The notes under the pieces: generated by a model
What the model saw: only the letters and a program-made list of their open reading frames with translations
The model's database searches: none
Told to the model about the DNA's origin: nothing
Shown here: positions 30,701 through 42,700 of the stretch, in pieces
Position numbering within the stretch: position 1 is the first letter of the stretch
Layout of the letters: each line of letters starts with the position of its first letter
Made by a program: the position numbers and the translations under genes
Source of the DNA: Phallusia mammillata
Taxonomy: Eukaryota > Chordata > Ascidiacea > Phlebobranchia > Ascidiidae
Assembly (NCBI GenBank): GCA_003260075.1
Contig: QLIY01000101.1
Span: 130,997 to 194,996, forward strand
Direction: 5' to 3'
DNA length: 64,000 nt

Positions 30701-33700
30701 ATGGATTAAAATGGTGACAAACGCCAAACAAGCCTCAGAAAGCGAGATCAGAACCGTTTCATTTATGAACCATTGGTCTCTGTTGCACTATATCAGCAGA
30801 AAAGCATAGTTAGGTATTGTTGATTTAGGTATTTCTACTGTATCGTAAAAGTACATAATTCCAGTGAAAAAACGCCAGATTAAGACTTAAAGTTAAATTG
30901 ATTACCAAACATGCCATTTTTTTCTTCGAACAACTTTGCATGTGGTCGTATTGCGTCTTCTGGTTACGTTAGAATATCTTGTGTTGGATTTTTTCGATTT
31001 GGAAAGTGGTGACTATGGTCCAAAACTACAACACCGTTGCTATGTTAAAGCGAGGCCGTGAAAGCTTTTTTCTTTGTGTACACCGTGGCAAGGACGGATT
31101 TAAACCAATAACCTCTGGAGCAGAAACGAGTCGCTCTGTTTACTATCGTGGCACACTTACCTCTCTAATAAGGGTTGTTGGGGGGCATTGGTGCAATGGA
31201 TTGTGAAGCACGACATCGACAATCTTCAATATAATCACTAAAGCGAACAAACACGTTGTGCCCACGTCGTTCAACCGCCACTGGTTCGTGAAGTTTTGAG
31301 CAAAAGGAACTTCGCGAAACTTCTTTAACTGAAAAATATGGAATACATGAAAAGTGATACCTTACCATGTTAATCACAGGATTTATCAGGTCTACTACAG
31401 GTGCGTCAAGCTAGTCACGTGAAGAACAGTGGTTATTGACCAGGGGGGCACGCCCCCTAGGGAGGCGTCAGAAAAATCCAAAGGGGGCGTGAGTTCAAAG
31501 TTAAATAAACAAATTTAATCTGTATTTTGCAAGTGGAGTGCATTGTTTTTGAGCAAACAACAAACGAGTTGTAAAGAAAAACCGAATATTATGACGCAAT
31601 ACCCGTGACGTAACACACATTTTAAATAATCACATACAGGCAATGTTTTTAGTTCATCTGTTTACAACTAGGCTGGGGAGACTTCTGGTAGTCCCATTGG
31701 TGCATATGTGTGTTCAAAACTTTGGGTAGATTTTCCACTAAAAGAAAACAGCTTTTTGCCTGTTTCAGAGAGGGGCGTGAAGTACCAGACAACATCTTAG
31801 TGGCGTGGACCAAAAAAAGACAAAAGACTTGCTGGGTTAGAAAAAAACTCAAACACATCACAAGAGCTTATCTATGGCTGGAGGCTGGTGCTCTACCAAC
31901 ATTCTTTAACATAAAGAATTTAGTTTAGGTTATTTCGCTTGGTGAAAGAAAACATAGCGACATAATTCCACCAAAGCAATCAGCAAGCCGGAAATAGCTG
32001 CGCAAAGTCCAAACGTTATGGAGCGCAAAACAGTGAATGGCGCACACTTGGTGCATAAAGGCTGAACGCGTTGCCAGTACCGCCACCGCGTTATGTTTCT
32101 ATCTGCTTGTACAGCACTAGCAAAAATTGCGCCTGTTACAATCTATTGAAGAGCCATTTTCGGAATGTCGACTACATTTATTTACAGTTACACTCACCTC
32201 ATCCACGAACCGAGCTATGATCCACACAAAGAGTAACCACTCGATGGCTGACGGTTGCATTCCCAGACAATCACACTTTGAATACGTCATAATTATTAGT
32301 CGAAGATCGATCAACATAACGAACATGATTTCCGAAGCCATGTGACATCCTAAGTTCACCATCGGGTTACGTAAAAGACTGCCGACTCTGAAGAACATAA
32401 AACACTTGTTGTTCTGTCCTCTGAATTATAAAACATCTGATAGATGGCGACAAAGAGTAATATTAAGTGGTTATGAGTGTGCCCATTTTGTTTGGGTTTG
32501 CAGCTTTGCGAACAAGTATTCATTAGATAAAAACTGTATTTCTATACTAACCGTCTATAAATCTTATGTGACGTTGCAAAACTGTAGGATTTACATACAA
32601 AAACTGTAGGATTTACATGGATTCCCATACAAAACTGTAGGATTTACGGCAAACAGCACATAAATGTTTCCTACAGCTATTTCTAACCACGTTTGTAAGC
32701 CAGAGTATCGGTGATCAAAAAATTGGTTAGGTACAATAGCCAAATAATCAACTTACTTTGAGTCTGGTGCGACGATAAATGCAAGACAGAGGAAGGGGAA
32801 TATAATACTAAGAAAAGCCCGAGCAAAAAGGGTCCTCCAGCCGTGCTCGCTTTCAAACAGGGTTCCTTGTCGAATACAGGACAATGCCAGTTGACAGTTA
32901 TCATGTGCAACAAAGCGTTTCATCCGCACCTCGAATCCGCGTTGCATAGGGGCCAGGTAGTTCTTCTGCAGCGTCTGTAAAAGTACGTAATGCTCAAAGT
33001 ATTTTATAGTTTTCCGAGGACATGGTTTTGCTGATGCGTTTCTACGACCAGAATAACATAAAGTAGAAAACTTTTGGGTCTGAATTCGACTGTATGGAAA
33101 GCTGATAGAAGTCAAAATCGTATTTTTAATATTTGTCCACCGATCAATGACAAACTTTATGCTTTGGTGAATTTGTTTGGGTCGGTGCAATGGAAATACA
33201 CTAAAATTTAGTTTTTAGTGACTAAATTGATGACTTTGTCACTAGATGGCGGAGTGTAGTCGTAAACCGAACGAATGACTTGGTTTTTGTATAGTTTGCG
33301 CAGGAGGAAGCTATTACATCGTTTTTAAAGTTAAATAAGTCTTTCCAATATTGTGTACCCCATACATAAGCTACAGCCAAATGAAGCCTTGGGACATGGG
33401 ACCATTTTTGTAATAGCAATTAAAAAACACGACGGAAAGATGTCATATTTTTAAACAATCGCTTTTTCCAACAGACCCCATTTTAATTAAATGTTGGGGG
33501 GGGGGGCCACATGCAAAAACGACGGAAAGATGTCATATTTTTTAAACAATCGCTTTTTCCAACAGACCCCATTTTAATTAAATGTTCTGATTTAAATAGG
33601 CCTACTAAAAAAATCGTTTCAGACGAGTAGACGACCCAGTTTTTATTGCGTTGAACCGAAAGATTTTAAATTTTACACAGCCTGTGTTATAAAGCAATCT

Positions 33701-36700
33701 GTCCTGTCAGCTAGGGAATACTTTAAGTAGCCAGTTGATTGACGTGACAGATTGTAGCGTACACAGAGTTGCGCTTTATGCGTTTATGCACGACATGACC
33801 AACCACATTATTACCATGTACCACCCGGTAAATATTTAATATACCGGTTCGAAGCATGTCAAATTTTATCTGCAAGACAAATCAAGAATAGAATTGATAA
33901 ATTTATCCTAGCCGCCAAAATTTAATTAACGTGACTTTTAATTATTTCTGATCTTAACCTATAACGTATTTAATAACGCTTTTGTATTAACCCGTGTGCG
34001 CAAGATTGGTTGTGTATATTTATAAAACGAGTTAAGTGACAAGCTTTGTGCAACCAACCATGTAACTTTATCAAAATTGTTACTTAAATTTGCACAGTTA
34101 GTTAATCACCATTATTTTTGGCCAAGCCCTATTCCATTCTTTAAATCGTTATTTTACCTTAGCTGGTTTTGTAACTGTGCAATGGTTAAACGAAACATGA
34201 CTTACAAGTTAAGAAGGCTGCACTTGTGACAAAGTGTTTAAGATTGTTTGGGCCACAATTTCTAGTGAGTTCGGGCTATATAGAGCACAACACACGCAAC
34301 CGTATGCAAGCAACCACATCTAACATTTTATTAGGAGTGCTGGTCAATTTGAAATTAAATCTAATGACATGCTAATACGGTTGATAAGAGAAAATGAGTG
34401 TTAAAGGATTTTTTCTGTTTGTAAAGGGATTTTAGGGTGACTTACCTTCCGTGGTTGACCGGGTGGATCAAAACGTAGGAGGTCTGCTAAATCAGAGGGT
34501 GATCTCACTTCGCTTAAAAGATCACAGGCAAAATCCTCGACCTAGAGACAAAAACATGTAAAATTAACCAAAACCAGCAATAAATAAGCATTTTGGCACC
34601 GAATGAGTAAGATTGAAAAGTAAAGTTTAAATTTTTGAACACCATGTACGAATTTGTTCATCGGTTTCTTGATGAAAATAACGGTCCAAATAGACGTAAA
34701 AAGCGACAAAGGAAATGCTTATGCATGTTTACGTCTATTTGGGCCATTATTTTCATCATTATGTTCTAAACTGCTGTGCAGAAAAATACGTCGTTCAGTT
34801 TTGCTTTGTCATTCTTGTTTAGCCCGAAATCAAGTTTTGGCTCAAACTAGTTTTTTAGATGTTGTGTCAGGTATTGAGAAAACCTTTGACCCATTTGACA
34901 CCCCTTGTTCCTAAACAGTTGTACCCGAGACAAAAATACGAGTCATTGGGTTTTGGTGACCCATGTTTTTAGGCTTTTAAGATATAGAGGACATGTAACT
35001 TGTCACGTCCAAAAAGTTTGTGTCACGTGATTTTCAGTGCGGTCAGGTGACCAACACGAAACGCGTGGGACTGAATTTGAGTTCAGGAAACACTGACAAT
35101 GTTACTGGGGATGTTTTACAGAAAATAAGCTAGTCTTGAACCGGTTGGAATGCATTAACAAAGTAACTGTGCTTGATTGCGTGCAAACCGACAAAAGCAA
35201 ACTGCTCTTTACTCCAAAAACATGGTTTAAAATTTTAACCATAACTGTATCAAGTAATTGTAGGCAAAAGTTTAGATAATAGTAATAGTTCTGGCAGATT
35301 AAGTGACAGTTGTATATATTTGAAGATTAAAACACAGTTTGACAAGTTTTGTTTTGTTTTTAAGGGCTTGAAAAGTAGTTTTGTTACGTTAGGTTTGCAC
35401 CCAATAATCAATGTGGCAATACTCGACTATAAACCAAAAATTTTGAATCATTGCCCAGGGAACAAATGCCAAGTAGGCCCTGGGTTTAAGTATAACAAAA
35501 CCAACAGAAAAATAAATTGTTAAATTTGAACACAACTTTTCATGTTTTTACACTTTAACCTATTTTTGTGTGATGTTTTATTGACCTATACAGAGAATGC
35601 CGCTGTTTAGGGTCTCTTCAAGCAATTATTTGGGTAAAAGCGTTGGATAATCATGCGTGTCGCCGGAGTTTATAAAAGCTGAAAACATGGTCGTAAATTA
35701 CAGGGCAGGTAGTGTAATTTACCTGTTCAGCGAGGGGAACGTATAAAGATCGTGCGGTTGGTTCAGTGTTTGCTTTCTTCTTTAACTTGCGGTAAAGCCC
35801 GAAAATGTTTTCCAGAAAGTCACGACAGTCTGTACAAATTATTTTTTCATGAATTGAATAAGAGTTTTTTAAGCAAAAACACGCCAGTTGTAACCACAAC
35901 AGTTACTCAAATAACAAACACTGTGGAAAGTTCATAGATAAAATATCTACTATAGTAGATAAAAAAACTTTCTGAAAGCTTGTGTTTAAATATTTGCAGA
36001 CGTTTAACAAATTTGTCGTTCAACTGGTGTAATGCTAAACAAAGTACTAGTTTATTTGCAGACGTTTAAAAAATCTGCATTACGATGTGACTTCTTGCAA
36101 GTTTCGTTATCAATCAAGCGCTAGTATTTCCTAAAACCGTATTTTTTGTGTTTTTGTACATTTTACGAGCGATATGCAACCGATTAAAGTGTGTTTTCAA
36201 ACCCGCTATCCGCGCACACCACCATATCGTTTCACAATTATTTGAAAATGCAACAGCAATCGGGTTGTAACTTTAACCCTTTTTCATATACATACCGTCG
36301 TCTCCTTCCGTAAACATCATGATCATATACGCAGGACTTGCCCGTGCTCGGTAGTACAAAATCTTGTTGTTCGAAGCGTCCCAGCTTTTTTCCAGTACAG
36401 TGGTAAAGGGTTTAACTTGGTTGTTGTTATCAATGTTACGGTCGCTTCGACGCGAAAATAGCCGTTTCAACGTATTTTGGCTTGATATTCTGAAATAACA
36501 ATTCATGACTATTTGCATCTAACAAACTAGGAGGCATTTTGTCAGTAACTACAAAACACTGCAATGTCACAGTTTTGGGTCAAATAACGTTAGAATTACG
36601 TAAACATTTTTTGACAGTCACACAATGATTGCAGTATACAGCTTAAATTAAGCCAATTTTTGGGTTGTGTTTTAATCTTATTTAAAAGGGCATTACTGCA

Positions 36701-39700
36701 TGCTGCTGAACTAAAATGGCATTGTGCTATTATTGTGGGGACAAGAATGTCAGTGGTAAGCCTCGTCGGTTTGCATTTACTTTACATTTTCAAACAGAAA
36801 TTTTGTAAAACTCGCAAAGGTTATAATTTTTGTACGTTTTCGCTTTTAGTTGTATAAGATTGGGTGCAAAAGACGCCATGAAATAACCCTAACTGGCAGT
36901 AGTATTGCAGCTCAATACAGAATGACAGGTACGTTGTGATTACAAACGTTAGACCTACACAACAGACTAGGTTACTGCAAAAAGCAATATAAAAATCTGC
37001 AAATTGCTAAAGTAAGTTATGTGTTTATAATACGAAAATTGTTCGAAACTTTTTTGGTTTTGGTCTATTTAGAAAGAGTTTTGTTTCGGGGTATTTTGTC
37101 CCAGGATTGTTTGGTTTGCTCTGCATGGTTGGTCAAGCGTACGATTCTTAAAAAAAAAAGGGGGGGGGGGGAAGCGCTCTTGACTTTTGCGAAACAACTA
37201 GGGTCGAAAATGTTGAAGAAGGTAAAAGATGGAGGATTTTGGCGAATTAAGTGTCTACTTACATATGCAAAGACAAATCAATATAAATGTCACAAAATAC
37301 ACAAAAACATTGCCAGCGAAGTTGAATAAAACGTATTCATTTTATTGAACAGACGTTTGGACAAAAAAACTTTTGTCATCATCAGTGAAATATAAAGTCG
37401 AAAACGTCTGTTCAATAAAACGAATACGTTTTATTTAACTTTGCTGGCAATTTGTTTTGTACTAAAGCTACTATTTAAGTCCGTGTCTTGTGTACCTATA
37501 ACGAAAAAATGTTGCTAAAAATAATTACGATTTTGTATCTATACCTTGTCGGTTGTAACAAAGGTGATATTGTCCAGCTGCAGACAGTGCACACTGTTTC
37601 GACCTATAAGGTCTTATCAGTACAACTGGTGACAGTACTTGCATTGGCATAGTCTAGCCATCCAACGGCATTCCAAGAGACCGGCGGTATTAATGAGACC
37701 TTATAGGTCGAAACAATGTGCACGGTCTGCAGCTTTTCATTTATTTGCTCTATGCTTTTACATTGGTATTGTCCAAATAGGGAAAAAATAGCGCAAAAAT
37801 TCGTCTGTTCTGTAGTGTATGTTTTCACAAGGGCGTTAAAAATCTTGCGCTTACTTGAATCCGTGTGAATGTAGGATCTTCAACATGACGTAATCATTCT
37901 TGTGTGCAGCGAGTTGAATTGGTGTCAATCCTAGATGTAGAAAATGGATGTTAAAACTATGGGGTCGAATTTTAGTCAGATGCACAACTCAAGCGTTGTA
38001 AGTCGGTCCATTCGGGCCTGACATCACAATATATGTCCTTATTTTTTGTTATATTAAGTAGCTATTTCCTGGACTTAACCCAATGCCCAACAGCACTAAA
38101 ACGACTTATTTAAGGCCATTGTCAATTGTGTTTGTATTTGTCTTTCCGTTGGCTTTCATGTGTAGACCTGTAAATCAAACTTTCGGGCCTAAGCGGGCTT
38201 TTCAAAAACGATTAGGGTTTCGACCGTTATTTGGGTTTGTAATTTCGGTTTCGGTGCCCAATTTTAGACATATATACAACTCTGGTACAACTAGCATACG
38301 AGTGATATACCTAAAATACTAATGTACTTTAATCACAACCGGCGAATACCCGCTTTTTTGAACTTGAAACCCCAGATTTGGACTAAAACTGACATTGATA
38401 TTATGATGTATCTGGGACCCTACTGCTGGACAAAAAACACTTTTTAGTATTGAAGTGCATGCCCACAAGTTGTGCACCCCCTGGTGTAAAACAACAACGT
38501 TTCGTGCGCTTTTAGGCGAAATTACAGCAAAATAATTTGCTTCAAATCGTTTTGCCTACGTTTTAATCAATCTACGTTTTTACTGCACAATAGTGGTTTT
38601 CCCTTTAAAGGAACAATATTTCAAGTTTAAACCTACAAATTAAGAGACTTTAAATCATGTACTTGTTAACGTTTACAGCAGTCTCGAAAAATCCTGGTTT
38701 TGCGTAACATTTGGAACAAAATTAAATTTAGGATATGAGGTCACTTTACTTTATTAAACGTGACTTGACGTCATCACTGACTAAACGTCTGTTTTAGTTT
38801 ACTGGATATTAAGATTTATTTTACTGCTTCGTGAACAATGTACAGTGCCGTTAATAACACTTTAAAGGTCATGGAAGGGATAAAGGATTAATGAAACTTT
38901 TTCAAAGAGTATTATCCTTGGCCTACATATGCGACTTTTAATAGCATTTCCTACAAAACAATGGGTCTATTTTGACTTCGTGCAAATGTCTGGCCTGGCG
39001 GAGTTTTTATTTTGGTAGTTAGGTAGACAACGTGCATTTAACATCAAGCAAAACTTTTTTATGTCGAGCCATATTCGTTTTTCTACATAAAAAGTAAAAT
39101 TTAGAACATCCTATTATTAATTGTGACGCGAATGTGAAAGAATTGTGACTGCTATTGTTATTTCGGGTTGTACTATTAATGCCCCTCTATATGCAAATGA
39201 TTATGCATTCAATATATCTAAGTTGAAATAGAAACAGTACAGCCAGCCTATCTTATCTGCATGTTTCCTATGACATAATGGGATAAGTTTACAACTGCGT
39301 TATGATGGCCATGACTTGTACAACAAATAATTCAAAGTCAATTTAATGTCTCGCCCAATTGTCATTAAGTTATGCAATGGCCGTTTTTTAACAGCATACA
39401 CTGAATTGGTTTTGAACTGATTTTCTTTTTTATCTTAAACAAAAAAATAGCTCTCGCATAACTTGGTTCTATGATTGCATGATTGTAAGACTTACGTAAA
39501 ATAACATACGGAAACATATATGCAGCCTTGAACCAGATTAAACGTAACTCCAAACTAAGAGCATTAAAAATCTGTGATCAATAAACCCTTGGCTAAAACA
39601 AAATAGACCTGACTAATTTTGTTTCAATCAACGTTTTTTTTAAATAACAGTGATCGTCAGTTAAAGCTTCGTTTTCAATTATTCAAATCATACACTGAAA

Positions 39701-42700
39701 ATTTGTTTTAATTGAGAAGGTTTTACGTGGAAATGTCAGTTTACCTGCTGGGTAAAATGAATCTTCCCCAGTTATAACTTGCTGCCGGTTTGTATCGTGT
39801 TCCATAAACAGTTCAACGATGTCGTAGAAGCCGAAGTCAATGGCGTGATACAGGCATTCGTCGATTTCCACCTACAACACAAATGTCACCAATATTGTCC
39901 TTTATCTGTTGAAATTGTTTTTGATTTCATAAAAACCCAACCAAATTAGAAATTATTTGCATTTAGTTTGGTTTTGTAATTTGCAAATCGATGCAAATTA
40001 GTAGTGGGATATAGCTGCATTGTGTTCTATTTGAATTGATGCGGAGACTTGTTTTTTAAAAATTGATTTTAAATTTTATAGATTTTGCGACATGTGATTT
40101 CTAACTTAAAAGAATGTTACAATTGAATTGCACCTTATTTTTCTTTAAATTTTCAAGAAAATTGACATGGGTTGCATTTATTAGGTTATACAGGCAAAAA
40201 TAAATGGTGACTAGTAAAAAAATGCAAAAAAGCAGATAATTAATCATTAGATAAATCATTAGCGCCTTGAGAACCATAAGTATTGTCCGAGAAGCTTCTG
40301 TTGTGACTCCATGTACATGAGCTTACCTTATAAGATAGGAGCATGGTCATCATATCCCTATCCCTGTTCAGCATAGCAATGAAAAGTGCCGAACGTCCCC
40401 ATTCGTCCCGGCAGTTCTTGTTAAACTTTCTTGTGTCAGGACCGGGTGATTTACCACCTTTTCTCCCCTTTGAGGTGCTGTGCCTAGTGGTCGGGCGAGT
40501 GGTGGTTATAACAGGCAGGTGGGCCTTTGAGGCTCGTTTTTGGCGCTTTGCTAAGGCCCAGCGTGTAGCTACCGATGGTTTTGTCTCCGAAGGACTGTCT
40601 CGCGATTCGACAACGTCCATTTCGATCACGGTTTCGGGTTCCTTAGTGTCTCCGTTGAGTTTTGTTTCCTTTGGTTTCTTTAAGGCTGGCTTTGCTGGTT
40701 TCTTTCCGTTGGCACAGATTTCGACTTTTTTCGGTTTTTCATCGATGTCGACGCGTTCGTCGGCCGACGTGTCGCTGGAGTCGACATCAGTGTTGTAATC
40801 TTCTAGGATCTCACGCGCCTCTTCTATGTCCCCGTTTTCCACAGCCCTAATCACATATTTTTATCAGTTTTTAAGACGTACGACTATTTTAGTACAAAGA
40901 TCAACCCACAACAAAAGTTTTGATAAAATTGTACTGCTTTTCAACTTATATTGCTACTTGGCATATTAGGAAACGATCTTCCAAGATGGCCGAGTTGTTA
41001 GTATACAGCCGCCTTAAGTTCACGGGGTTGTGGGTTCTGATACCGGCTCGTCCATTTACCCCACATACTGTTAGAGTTGTAGGTAGGACCAGATATTTTG
41101 GGTCTGGTTCGGGTTGGAGGTAGGACCAGATATGGTCAGAAGGTTAAGACCAGATATTAAATGGTAGGATGTGGTTAGATGTTGTATGGTTGAATAAGGT
41201 GGGACCAGATATATGGTTATTTTGGGATGTGGTTTTAATAAAATGGACTTAATTCGGGGGGGGGGGGGTGTTAGATGTTGTATGGTTGAATAAGGTGGAA
41301 CTAGATATGGTTATTTTGGGATGTGGTTTTAATAAAATGGACTTAATTCGGGACTTTATACACTCGGCATCATTTGCGCCATAACTTCAACTTTTTGGCC
41401 TAATTTATACTTCGTTTATTCAGGAAATTGGGGTTGTCTGGCTTTTCATGCCTGCTCCTTACCTTAGGAAGTTCAGTTCTTCGTCTGCGGCTTCTTTATG
41501 CGTGAAATACATGTTTGTAAATGTTGCCACGGTCCGTAGTTTTGCGTATGTCGACTTGGAGTGGCGAGGAAGAGTGCCGTACTGACCGGAATCCTGTTTT
41601 TGAGCTTTGCCATTTTGTCTCCGGTCCAAGGTCGAGGCGTGTCTGGCGAAGACACAAATAATGGTCAGGTTTTCGAGTTTTAAAAGTTGATTGTCGCTTG
41701 GAATTATTGCCAATCCGTAATTTGAAGTATATAACTGTCTATATGTCGCAATACCATCGTTTACAAACAAGCCTTAACGTTTTTGTTACCCTTTTTAAGT
41801 AATCTTTTTAAGTTACTTATTTTGAGCAAGTTACTCTTTTTGACAATTTTACAGCAGATTCTACACAGCTAAAAACCCATTAAACCCATTTTGTGCATTG
41901 GATTATTTTTCTGCAAATTATTAAAGGCTAAGGTTTTCCAGTTTAGACCAAAAACAATTTAAAAGGTAACATTTGGCCGTTGGACAAAAATTTGACATTT
42001 CGAAACCAAATATTTTCCAAAGCCACAAGAAACGGTCTCTCGTTTACTAAATCTCGATTTGGTTTCTTTTAGCATGATTTGTTTGCATTTTTGCAATTCT
42101 TGCAAACAATCGCATTTTTGACCGAAAATACTTGAAAGGAATTTCATACAACATAATTATCCCGCAAAACCAGCATTAAAAAAACAATCAAAATAAAAAA
42201 CCTACGTGAAAACAACTTACGAATACAAATATTTCTTATCAAATTAATTTTTAACGCTCAAATCTCTAATAATCAGCTTACTCTGGTTTAGGTGAAGGAT
42301 GAGGTTGATGCATCCTGGCTGATATGATGTGACTTGGGGCAAGGAGATGTCGAAATGAGACTGGTTCACTCAGCACGTCCTCATCGGAGGAGAAGTGAGC
42401 GTGATGACGAGTCGACATCACAACAGTCGGAGGCGAATCTTCTGCTGTGAAAAAAAAAAGAATTGGAGGGTTAGTTTCTAAACTTAATAATTTCAGTTTT
42501 TACTGTCTTGTTTTGCGTTTGATGACGTCATTCAATTGCCTGGTGTGACGTCACAACTTTGTGAATTACAGAACCACTGTCGAAGTTCTTAGTATATTTC
42601 GGGATTTGTTTTTAACAACTAAAACTGATGTAGGGCTTTATGTTACATTGTAGGTAGGTGTTCAAACGAGCTCCTTTTCATTTTTTTGCATTACTTGTGT

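Noticed and set aside
31437-31510. Possible hAT end CAGGGGGGCACGCCCCCT in TRPC intron 11
   Set aside because: Palindromic start is suggestive, but no inverse partner or 8-bp duplication could be found.
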